A DNA stretch of 64,000 nucleotides from Linepithema humile (Eukaryota > Arthropoda > Insecta > Hymenoptera > Formicidae). Position numbers and translations under genes: made by a program. Below the pieces are notes generated by a model. The model saw only the letters and a program-made list of their open reading frames with translations. It did no database searches and had not been told where the DNA came from. The stretch spans positions 17,789,411 through 17,853,410 of the forward strand of contig NC_090132.1 in the NCBI RefSeq assembly GCF_040581485.1. Reading direction: 5' to 3'. Shown piece after piece: positions 1 to 9,806 of this stretch. Position 1 is the first letter of the stretch; every line of letters begins with the position of its first letter.

Positions 1-660
1 TTAATTTAAGTGATTTAAGTCGATAAACTGATTTCACCATTTCTCTTTCGCAAACGTGACAGTTTCGAAAAATTTAACTGCTTTTGACATCGCGTGTTTA
101 CTTCTCGCGATTACACGTTGTTTCGGGAAAACAAGGCGGCGCGCGTCGTCCGATTTACGCTTATCGTCGACAAATCCGGCAAATTCGAAGCGCGTCGCAC
201 CGTCACACTGGCGCAATGGGATTGCAGACGCGTATAACGGAGATGGAAGCGCTAGAACAGAGTTAGGCGAAGGAGGAGGCGGCAGTAACGACTGTCGCAT
301 GATACGGCGCAACGGCGGAAATGTCGCGAGCGGCCGATTTCCCGGATTGGTTTGATGCTTAATGAACGCCGGCAGACGTTTTGATTTAGAGGACAGTTTC
401 GTTCCGAAGCGGGACACAATAACCACCAATTTGTAAATCGCCTCGTAAATCTCGAGCGTCGAGTGCGACGTAGCGGTGCGACGCGCCGCGGCAAATCTCG
501 ACTTGTACTACTAACGACCGTCAGTCCAATTGGATTAAACTATCGGCGCGCTATTGAAAGAGATCGACTGACACTGCAGCAATTGTAAACAGTAGATAGC
601 GCGACAGCAATATAATAATTGTTATGGCGCCGGAGCGAAATCGCGAATGATATGGCACCA
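1..660. other. CpG-rich block with a long minus-strand open frame
   Basis: A CpG-rich island. On the minus strand the frame is open from an in-frame TAG at 508-510 to a TGA at 34-36, 157 sense codons, but it has no ATG near its start (the first Met lies well inside). A plus-strand frame (56-355) overlaps it. Without a start or a clear splice acceptor I treat it as an open frame in GC-rich DNA, not a gene. It could be a 3' terminal exon of a minus-strand gene. No family recognised. Confidence 0.25.
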
Positions 661-3040
661 CTTGGTAATTGGACCAATTTCTGGAAATTGAATTAGCGTG
701 CAAACGGTTAGAGGAATGCCGTCAAATTAATTAATGGTGTATTAAAAACCGATTCGCTTACAATCACACGTATTCATATTTACACTTTGAAATCAGGCTG
801 ATGGAATATCAATATTTAGAACAGTAGGGAATATTTTTAAAGTTTTTATTTCAAAATATTTAAGCGGCTGGCAATAGCTTACTGCTGAGTGGTTTAATAT
901 CAAAATTTTGTTTCAACTTTGGTATGAATCTCATAACTATTCGGCGTTCAGTCTCTAGGATGCTCGTTTCTCGTGCGGTAAACATACCTGTGTATGCCTT
1001 CAAAGTTTAGCATGCACTAACTGCGGTCTTCACCGGGTAGACGTGACATAACACGAAGATACCTAAACTACTTGACTCCTTGCGTGACACGTTTATGTAT
1101 TTGCATATAATCAAGGTGTCGAAATCTCAACGTTTGCAGTTGCACTTATTCGTATGCAGGTTTTTTCGAGAGACATCGTACAAACTTATGATAAATTATT
1201 CGCTATCTATTTGCAATTTTATTAAATATAAAATTTTTTATTCAGATTTCCAAATAAAATCTTAATAATAAATGGGAAACAATGCGTATAATAATTTAAT
1301 TATTCTTTGTATTATATTTAGCGTTGTACTTATTTCGAGACGATACATTTAATAATTTTTTATGCGATGTTCACAGCTTGTATTCGCGATTATCACAATG
1401 ATCATATTGTTCTATATTATTGCAAATAGAAATAGCTAGCGGCGAAATTACTTGAGGGTATTCATGCGGAGCATTTTTCGACGAGCCTGTCACGAACAAA
1501 GTTTACGAGAAAAATAGATAAAGGAACACGGGCGTTACTGTAATGATGTTACGTAACTGAGTTTGCTAATTATGCAGCGAACGCGATAGTAGAAGTAAAT
1601 TCAGGGTTGTGGCGACGCAGGCCGTTTTACTCGAGTATCAACGTGGCATCGTTATGGAAATCCCCGTTATATATCTAGTAAAACTCGTGATAACATTATG
1701 AATTGCGCGTTACGCGCGTAATATTAGAAGGCTCTTTGCACTTTAAATATCCGTATAACGCTCTGCAAAAACTTTCATTGCACTGCAAACTTTATGCAGA
1801 AAATATCCAAAACTTGCGTCGACGGATTTATGTATATTGTGATAAATGGTAGAAATGATAAAAACATTTATTACAAGTTTGGAGATATAAAGACATAATA
1901 ATTAGTTACAAAAATATTATATTTACTGCTAAAAGTTATTGAGAATTTAAAATTAGATACTATTAAAAAAAGTGTATAATATTATCATAAAATTAAAAAA
2001 GATCGTAGACGTTCAACAACATTTTTGCTAAAGAAAAGACAAGGTATTAAATTCAAGATTCAAATTAATTTAAATTAATGTGAGAATTTGTAATTGTGAG
2101 AAGAGATATGTGTATATATATATATATAGATATATATGATGATAAATATAAATATGAAATATGTTGCTTATATTCATTCAAATTTAATTCAGGTAAATGT
2201 CGTGTGTCAGCGAGCAATGAGTACATCGCTCGCTTATATCATTGCTGTATTTACATATTGATATGTATAAATATAAAAAGAATTCTCTCAGTATTCAATA
2301 TCTCTATTTATTTATGTACGTATCTATTTATTTTTGGTAACATTTTGATATGTGTATATCTATATAAAATTATCGATAAGCTTCTACACATCGGTGACAA
2401 GTCAAATAATTATGGGTTGCCTCATTCATCGAACCATCTTTAGCTGATGTGATCTTTATACGTGGGATGCCATCAATAACCATTACAGCATAGCAATACC
2501 GAACACGAACTTAAACCATTAATTGCAATTGCATCTTGTCGAGTGGTGTACACATATTTCAAGTCCATAAGTCTGATTAACATTGGACGTTCGTTAATTA
2601 CTGCATCCTCGTATTACACTGACTTAGCCATGCGTTAATGATTTCACGGCTGTGTGCGTTTCCGACCAATCGGCATATTGCAACATTGCAATATGCATTT
2701 GATCATTATGCCAGATTGACGTGTACATACGTTCTCTGCATTCGTGCATTATGCTAGATTTATATCGTGCCTTTAATGATAGAATAGGGTTATTTACTGA
2801 AAACCACTAATAACCTGCGCCATCTGTTTGCTTGTGGACAACAGCGGTATATAACGATCGTGACGGATCATATTATTAGTAATAGATATATTTTATGGTT
2901 TACAATCATTTTTATGCACTCCATTAATGTGTTTTTCTTGTCTAATTTTTTAAAATTTTTATTAAAAAAAGCTAGTTACGTCAGGAGTGTCGTAACACGG
3001 CGAAAGTATCTGATAAAATGGCCATTATTTATTTTCTCAG
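661..3040. other. AT-rich non-coding stretch
   Basis: About 2.4 kb of AT-rich DNA with no ORF worth reporting. It holds a short imperfect (TA)n tract at about 2110-2138. I see no exon, RNA gene or transposon ends. Confidence 0.6.
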
Positions 3041-3178
3041 GACTGATCAAACACTTTTTGATCTTACAGATTATCTTCAGAACTTGAAGCGAACATCGAC
3101 GGAAAATGGCGGACCGACAGAGAAGGAGCCGATACTTGACCATCAGTATACTACATATTATCACAATAATGTGCCAAG
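3041..3178 (+). CDS. candidate cassette exon, 138 nt, unknown protein
   Basis: Open frame bounded by a T-rich acceptor (tttattttctcag at 3028-3040) and a near-consensus donor (CAAG|GTACGTG at 3179). The exon is exactly 46 codons: it starts with one base of a split codon and ends with two, so inclusion or skipping keeps the frame. The peptide is hydrophilic and Tyr-rich near its end (LDHQYTTYYHNNVP), like a linker or cytoplasmic tail. Two further acceptors lie downstream in the same frame (exon starts 3070 and 3081), which could give shorter versions. Its exit phase is compatible with candidate exons at 9258 and 31081. The family is not recognised. The same frame also has an ATG at 3018, so a small ORF (3018-3374, 118 aa) is the alternative reading. 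Confidence 0.42.
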
Positions 3179-4875
3179 GTACGTGAATTTTATTTTGACG
3201 CTGCAATATTGGAATTTGAACGTGAGACATTTCCGAAGATGTATGACGTATGCGCATAATATAATATACTTGCAATATAATGTGATTAAATTCGCCGTAA
3301 GGCATAAACGTTCGAATATATCTGCTTTGCCTGCGATGAATTTAATTCTCTGGTTTACGATATTTACACATTAGCAAATATTACGGGATTTATTCGCATT
3401 CATATTTCGGCCTTCACGAGAATATCGCAACGCGATGATCGAATTTGTATATAATGCAGAATTAGTGTTATTTTCGGTATTTAAATATCATTTATATGGG
3501 GCGATTTCGACAATTATACGTTGAATTGTTGCCAAGAGTAAATTTGATCATCATAGTATATAACCTCGATAACGTACAATATCGAAACGTTATTGCCACT
3601 CAACAAGGCGCGATGATGTTACAATTAAATTCATGATAGCCACTTACGTGAAATTACGCGAAATGGGCTAATTACATAGGTTTGTCATGTACGAATGGGA
3701 AAGAAGTGTCAGCTGTTGGACTTGTCGCGAAACGTACTGCGATTTGTTGTTTTTCAAGACGCATGTTAGTTTAAACTGTTGCAAAAATTCGATATTTTTG
3801 TTTTTGTAGGTTTTTGCAAAATATAACAGAAACTTTTATTTTTTATATTCTATGTTCATGCAGCATCATTGATGATTCAGTATGACATATTGTTTCAAGT
3901 AAAAAAATAAACGAATAAAATAATCATTTAAGAGAATTGTATACTTTTTGAAGCTGCACTTTCATCGCGCTCTTTCAATCAGCCTTAATCAATCTTCCGC
4001 TCAGTGTGCAATATCTGGTCGCGTTATCGTTTCTCGCTCGTTCAATGGCAGGAAAGTTGAGGATATCTTTAAATCTTTCTTTAGAAGCTTGTAATTATCG
4101 CAAAATAATAGGCTAGTCTCTCCCACATCTTCTCTCATAAGACATATTAAAGAGTCCCATGATAAACGGAACTTTTATCTTTGCTTGGCTTTAGTAGCTA
4201 TTCTTCAAGTTTTAAATGATTTGATGTAACAATATCTACTTTTTTCTGAAGACAATGCTCGGTTGGAAAAAGTGAAAGAGAGAATGACTAAAAATGAAGA
4301 AATGAGGCAGAATGAATAAAGACGTAAAGCCCATCGAGAGGCAAAAAGAAAAAGAGAAAAGGAAAAAAACAAAGAATAATAAAATCACTGTAAATTCCGA
4401 GTCTCATGAGAACTGACGGGAAATATCCGTATTAAATTGGATCTACGCCTGCTCATATAACTTTGTAATATTCTAATTAAGAATATAACATTCTTGTAAT
4501 GAGTTTCACGAAGTTGTCGGCCGTTGTTCTTTGCTCCGCGTTTGCTCTGCAATGTTGCATTGTATGCTCGCTCCTTAGATAATCTTTATATTTATATACA
4601 TGTATATATGTAATGTCGGACGGAGGATATAAAATACAATGATAAAAATACAATGATGAAAATAAAATTCTATTTCCTAAAATTCCGGTCTGGTTGAGCG
4701 ACGTGTTCAGTACGAGTGCAATAAATTATAATTGCAACGATGGAGCACTCGAGTGTTGTGCAGCGTTCACTTTCGTAATTACTATAATTTTTGATTTCGC
4801 GATTAAAGGGTTTCTGCTGTTTCGCGGCTGTGTGATCTATTGCTCGATGGTGTTACATCATCGACTTCAAGATGA
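3179..4875. other. AT-rich non-coding stretch
   Basis: No supported gene. If the 3041-3178 exon is real, this would be the start of its downstream intron. An A-rich purine tract lies around 4260-4400. Confidence 0.55.
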
Positions 4876-5268
4876 ATGCGACACGATTTTTCAATTCAGC
4901 AATTCTGGCGTCTCGGTTTTCAGTACATTACGACCGCGACATTGTTGAGATTTCGCGTGCTTTTTGCAATAAAAAAAATGTCCTTATATTACTGTAATGG
5001 TTTCATTGACGATTACGAGCCAGCTACCTCTACAAAGTTGCGTAACTTGTTACATCACTTCGAGTTTTCTGCCTCGGGCGGGCGTTTGTGTTCGACGTGT
5101 CAAGAGCAGCGGACGTTCGTCGTTGTCTCGGATGCTGCAAAGCCATTTTCTAATTTCTATCTCACTATGCGGCTGCCGTTAAAATGTACGTTACCTTCCA
5201 TTATACGACACGACCAGCAAAATAAAGATTTCTCGCGGCTTAAGTTAATAATCTTTGAATGCCTTTAG
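4876..5268 (+). CDS. candidate small ORF, 96 aa from ATG 4978
   Basis: The frame is open from 4876, and the first ATG in a favourable A-rich context is at 4978 (preceded by a run of A). From there it encodes 96 residues ending at a TAG at 5266-5268. A CxxC motif (LCSTCQEQ) sits mid-protein and the rest mixes charged and hydrophobic residues without a signal peptide. No family is recognised and no promoter or poly(A) evidence was seen. A chance frame is quite possible at this length. Confidence 0.27.
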   Translation: MRHDFSIQQFWRLGFQYITTATLLRFRVLFAIKKMSLYYCNGFIDDYEPATSTKLRNLLHHFEFSASGGRLCSTCQEQRTFVVVSDAAKPFSNFYLTMRLPLKCTLPSIIRHDQQNKDFSRLKLIIFECL

Positions 5269-5844
5269 CTCAACCAAATCAGAAATATTAAGGAAAATGC
5301 TCTTATTCGATGCAATACAGAACTTCAAAAGAGAGATTTATAAAGATACCTACAGTTTTGGATAAAAATACGGAGTTTTCGGCAATTATTTTTATTAATG
5401 TCTGAAGATTAGATCTATAATATATATTCTTTCTCTTATTTTTGTCTATAACTGGTAATCCTTGCAATTGCAAGAGGTAATTATCGATTTAAAAAAATTG
5501 GAATTGAAATAGATGAAATCGATTTTATGTTCAGGTTCTATGAAAATGCTCGCGGGTGTATACAATTTTCTATACGTCAATATACAATATATGCAGCGTG
5601 CGTTTGTGTTAGCAATTGTTACTCAAAATGCTTTATGCATTGCTATCATCTTTCGACTGTAAATTGCTTTCGCTTTGATGAAATGTCCGGAATACCTCAT
5701 TATCATATTACTTTAATATATTTTCTTTTACTTTCGCGTCTATAGAAAACAGACAATTCTGGATTAAACTTTGGCAATTAACGCTAAATTTAGAGTATGC
5801 CGCTGCAAATCAGATCTGCGAAAGTTTTTGAAATTATACATGTA

Positions 5845-5896
<52 letters not shown>

Positions 5897-6913
5897 TAAG
5901 CTCGGCCTGAGCAATGCGTGCGTAATTCGTCAGCAGCCATCTATAGCAGCGAGCACCGTAATTTCGTATTGCTTTGAGGCACTAATTTAAATACATATTA
6001 ATACAACGCGTGTGCGCAATATCCGTCGATGCGGCACGGGACACAGAGCAGCCACGGACGGCGGACTTTGCCGGCATGAGAGCACGACTTTGCGTGCCAG
6101 CCAATCAACATGCCGGGCTATGCATACGAACGAAGCTGTCGACGGCTTGCACAGCGAATAAATTCGAATACGCCGAGCACTCGCGTTACGCGCAATAATG
6201 TCAGTTTAGCAGCCTTGAATGCAGCAATGAGATACGCAAAATGGCGTGATTGTAGTGCGAAATTTATCATGAGATACCACTCACTTAGAAGAGATACTAT
6301 TGTTGCATATTTTAATCTCAGTATTATCTTTTTTTTATGTTTTTATAACAGGATTGAAAAACTCGCACGTGTAATTGATGGCAGTTTTATGAAATAATTC
6401 TGATTTAAGTATTTTTCAAAAATACAAATTTGATTTTGACTCATACGAACAATAAGAAACAAAAAAAAAGTTCTATGAATTAAAATATATCTAAAAGACT
6501 CACGTTATGCATATTAGAACTACAGTTATCAGTACTAGTTAAGAATTTAGAAAATACATTTTCTATTTCTTGCATATTCTTTTAATATCATCTTTTTTAT
6601 TTATACAATAGTCTAAATTTAGCAAGTGATAAGAAAATGCATTTATTTTCTCGAAAAAAAGATAGTCATGTGAGAAATAGTTTGCATTTAAAATAGTGAT
6701 CAAAATTAGTAATTTTTTATTACAATAGACATTTCATACAAAATCATGATGACTTGTTCTTTGAGTCATATTAAGATTTTATATTTGAGGTTGAGTAACT
6801 CTATAAAGTGACAGCTTGACAGATTTTCGAGTTAGTAGTAAAAGTGTACTTTGCGATAGTTGTAAGTGATAAATTGGATATGTAACTGTTAAGATAAAGT
6901 GGCCTGAATTTAA
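5269..6913. other. non-coding stretch with short CpG-rich patch
   Basis: Mostly AT-rich. A CpG-rich patch at about 6005-6240 carries short overlapping plus-strand frames without distinguishing features. The stretch includes the (TA)n tract listed separately. Confidence 0.5.
5836..5897. repeat. (TA)n / TATATACA microsatellite
   Basis: About 60 bp of nearly uninterrupted TA dinucleotides with single C or G interruptions. It is self-complementary and could extrude or vary in length. Confidence 0.9.
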
Positions 6914-8444
6914 GAATAAGTACAGTATATCTGAGAGTAGTATTTTCGATCCATGACATTTTTATTTTAACTTCTTCAGTAAGTCGCTTCTCTGACAATC
7001 TATTCGATGTTATCTTGTTAAGAACAGATTATTTTAGTATCATTGCTTTAATACAATTTCTAAAATGTGTGTGATTGTAAAAACAAAGTAAAATATTATA
7101 ATTTGATATTTTATATAAAATTTCATAATTTCATAATTTGATATTTTATATAAAATGTCATAATTTTATCATTTGATATTTTATATAAAATTTCATAATT
7201 TTATAATTTGATATTTTATATAAAATTTTATATAAAAGGTTTATATAAAAGTTTATATAAAATCTTAGATCCTCCGTTAATAGCGAATTTATTTGAAAGG
7301 TTATTTTGAAAGCAAAAATCTTAATATCAAAATATCCAGGCTACAATAGTTTTTAAATAAAAAGTATTTAAAGTTGATTAAACAGATTGCCAAAAACTTA
7401 CGTGCTCGGACGCATAACACGCATATTAATTTTTATATTCTTACTATATGAGAAATCTCAGAAATCTGCTATTAACAAGTGATACGGTTAGTCTCAGATA
7501 TCTTGTATATATTACGGTATTTTTAAATCTGTTCTTTTAATGATATTAGAATGATATTAGAATTTTAATGAATATTAATGATATTAGAAACAAATTGATT
7601 GCACGATGCGCAGCAGCGGAGTTGTGTTCATCAAGTTGATCTATAACATATATACGAAATACATCTAATTATAATAGCGTTCAAAATAATTATTCATCTT
7701 TTATTAAATATCTAGTAAAAGAATTGTCGAAAAAAACTATAATTTTGAAGATAATAATAAATATATTCAAAAATCTAATAATTATAAATATTAAAAATAT
7801 TTCAAAGTTTTTACTGTGTTACATTGCATAATCTTTTACGTGCAATATTTTACAAATAATAAATAAATGATTACTTATTCTAAAGTTGTTTCATCGACGC
7901 AATGTTCTTCTGGAGTCTCTTACTTCTCTCAGTTCTCCATGCAGTTGTTCAAAGCACCTACATGCGTTTTCTCGACGCGAAAATTGCGTAATATTTTAAA
8001 CGGCTCTACTGACGTGTATTTTGTCATATCAGGACAAAAATAAAATTCGCACGGATTACATATTCGACACTCTACTGTGTCCGTAACATGTAACGAAGGA
8101 AAAGGATGAGATCAAAAAATATGGGAAATAATAAGGATAGTACTATTGGAAACACATCGATACGAAACGACCTGCTCCATACAAGATGTCGCCGTGTGAA
8201 CGATAAGGGAGCAATGAACATATCAAAGACAAGATCGCGCCGATTTCGACTTGAAAGAATGCAGAAAATAGGACGCAATAACATGCGTGCATGTTCCGAT
8301 ACATAGCGCAAGAGAGAAAAGAAAGAAAGAGGATATAGATCATGCAGGCTAAGTGCGATAAAAATAATCCCGCCAAACGCCGCAAGTTAGCCTAGAAACT
8401 TTTTAATATTAGATCATTTATCAATCATTTATGGAAGTCGAGTT
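6914..8444 (-). repeat. left arm of palindrome: AT-shifted, splice sites lost
   Basis: Mirror of the right arm. Read on the minus strand, the counterparts of the right-arm donors are destroyed: AGG|GTAAGT reads as AG followed by AATAAGT, and CCG|GTAAGT is deleted to GTGCAATCAA. The terminal acceptor is also lost. Many CpGs of the right arm read as TpG or CpA here. The block matching exon 2 is untouched over 25 nt. Minus-strand frames (for example 8072-8311) are homologous in translation to right-arm frames, but with shifts. Confidence 0.85.
7101..7261. repeat. 35-bp tandem repeat, about 4 copies
   Basis: ATTTGATATT begins at 7101, 7136, 7171 and 7206, exactly 35 bp apart. The unit contains the self-complementary TTTTATATAAAA, and the last copy decays into TTTATATAAAA repeats. 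It sits in the left palindrome arm only. Its length accounts for most of the coordinate offset between the inner and outer parts of the palindrome. Confidence 0.93.
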
Positions 8445-8940
8445 GAAATCGAATTCGATAAATGTTCGACAAATATTCTAGTATTAAAAGTTTGTAGGCC
8501 GAATCGCGGCATGTGGTCGGGTTGTTTACGTCGTCGTGTTTACAATTAGCCTGCGCGCTTTACCCTCTCTCTCTTTCTCTCTCGCTCGCGCTATCTATCG
8601 GCACGCACAGTGTTGCCTTCTACTTCCCGCATTCTTTCAAGTCGGAATTCGGCTCGACTTCGTCCTTGGTACCGCTCGCTTATTATTCGCACGCCGGTAT
8701 TTGTACGGAGCGGATCGGCGGTTTCATATCGGCGCGTTACTCTCCAATAATGCTATCCCTCTTATTTCTCGTTTTCGATCTCGTTTTTTTACGTCGTTAT
8801 CTATTGCGGGGAGTATCGGACGTGTATTCCGTACGATGATATTCGAGTTATATCTTTGTTCTAAAATGACAAAGTACGCGTCGGGAGTGCGGTTTAAAAT
8901 AATGTAAGATTTTTGTATTCGCGTCGCGAATGTGTGTGCC

Positions 8941-9016
8941 TTGAACAACTACATGGAGGACTGAGAGGAGGAGGAGGTTCAGGAAGGGCATCGGGCGCCG
9001 GCGGAGCAACTTTAGG
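8941..9016 (+). CDS. candidate first exon of right-arm mini-gene
   Basis: Ends at a consensus donor (TTTAGG|GTAAGTAA). The frame that splices cleanly into exon 2 encodes a Gly-rich peptide (LHGGLRGGGGSGRASGAGG) and is open upstream to a TAA at 8895-8897, with no ATG in that interval. Other frames stop early (ATGGAGGACTGA gives Met-Glu-Asp-stop). The 5' boundary is therefore unknown and the start given is only where homology to the left arm is strong (27 of the first 30 bases match). It may be untranslated, or begin further upstream. Confidence 0.45.
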
Positions 9017-9257
9017 GTAAGTAATTCTTTATTTGCTATCTGTTATTCGTAAAATGTTACATGCAATGTAATGCACATACAACAAAAACTTTGAAATATT
9101 TTCAATATTTATGGTGATTAGATTTTTTAATATTTATTACTATCTTGAAAATTATAATTTTTTTCGACAATTATATAATTCTTTACTAGATATTTGATAA
9201 AAGATAAATAATTATTTTGAACACTGATATAATTTGGATGTACTTCATATGTTATAG

Positions 9258-9297
9258 AGCAACTAGAACAACAACTCCGCTGCTGCGCATCGTGCCG
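9258..9297 (+). CDS. candidate 40-nt micro-exon of right-arm mini-gene
   Basis: Acceptor (tatgttatag) at 9248-9257 and consensus donor (CCG|GTAAGTC) at 9298. Joined to the preceding exon by a split GG|A codon it continues in frame for 13 codons (ATRTTTPLLRIVP) and exits in phase 0. A 25-nt segment (9271-9295) is identical in the opposite palindrome arm although the arms elsewhere agree at about 70 percent, so this segment seems constrained or recently converted. Its entry phase also fits the 3041-3178 exon. Confidence 0.5.
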
Positions 9298-9580
9298 GTA
9301 AGTCAATTCAATTTGTTTTATTTTATTATCATTAAAAGAATAGGTTTAAAAATACTGTCCCACATTAACCGTATCATTTATTAATAGCAGATTTCTGTGG
9401 TTTCTCTCTATTTAGTAATTTAGGATATAAGAATCAATATGTGTGCGATGTGTCCGAGTAAGCGAATTTTTCTCAATCTGTTTAATCAATTTTAAACATT
9501 TCCTATTTAAAAACTATTGTTGCTGGACCATTTTGATATTAAGATTATTAAGATTATTATTATCCATTTTTATCTTTTAG

Positions 9581-9619
9581 GAGTCTGCTATTAAGAGAGG
9601 AGATTTTTATATTATATAA
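9581..9619 (+). CDS. candidate terminal coding exon of right-arm mini-gene
   Basis: Follows a strong pyrimidine-rich acceptor (ccatttttatcttttag). Entered in phase 0 it gives 12 codons (ESAIKRGDFYII) and a TAA at 9617-9619. The predicted introns are 241 and 283 nt. The matching acceptor in the left arm is destroyed. The short product suggests a micropeptide, an alternative C-terminus or a spliced non-coding RNA. Confidence 0.38.
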   Translation, partial: ESAIKRGDFYII

Positions 9620-9806
9620 TAATATAATAGTACCGTTTAAATTATGCTTGTTTTTTCACGGATGAAGATTTATTTTGCTTGAATATACGATGATCCTACT
9701 AACAAGATAAACTGATTACTCGTATATTCACTTTTTTACATTGCGGCTGAAAATTGTGTTTATCGGATTATCGAACATATTGTGCTTATTATATATTAAC
9801 TTATTC

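Larger units (their letters stand above)
6914..9806. repeat. about 2.9-kb imperfect palindrome (inverted duplication), centre near 8445
   Basis: The reverse complement of the left half aligns collinearly with the right half. Paired landmarks whose coordinate sums stay near 16,890 are: CATTTAT 8426 / 8458-8464 at the centre; the CGACTTGAAAGAATGC block near 8247-8262 and its partner near 8633-8648; TTGAACAACTRCATGGAG (about 7950 / 8941); a 25-nt identical block 7601-7625 / 9271-9295; GCTATTAA (about 7280 / 9587). Further out the sum shifts to 16,720, matching the 35-bp tandem expansion in the left arm: TAACAAGATA 7011-7020 / 9700-9709 and ACTTATTC 6914-6921 / 9799-9806. By eye identity is roughly 70 percent, so the duplication is old. 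There is essentially no spacer, which suits a head-to-head inverted duplication. No transposon ends or target-site duplication were recognised at the borders, and the outermost part is the weakest. Confidence 0.9.
8446..9806 (+). repeat. right arm of palindrome: CpG-rich, intact splicing
   Basis: CpG-rich half of the inverted duplication. It carries two strong GTAAGT donors and two good acceptors in a collinear plus-strand model (8941-9016, 9258-9297, 9581-9619). The proximal part (8513-8907) is CpG-rich with overlapping open frames and a (CT)n tract near 8570. By position it would be the promoter or 5' end if the arms are divergent transcription units. Confidence 0.85.
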
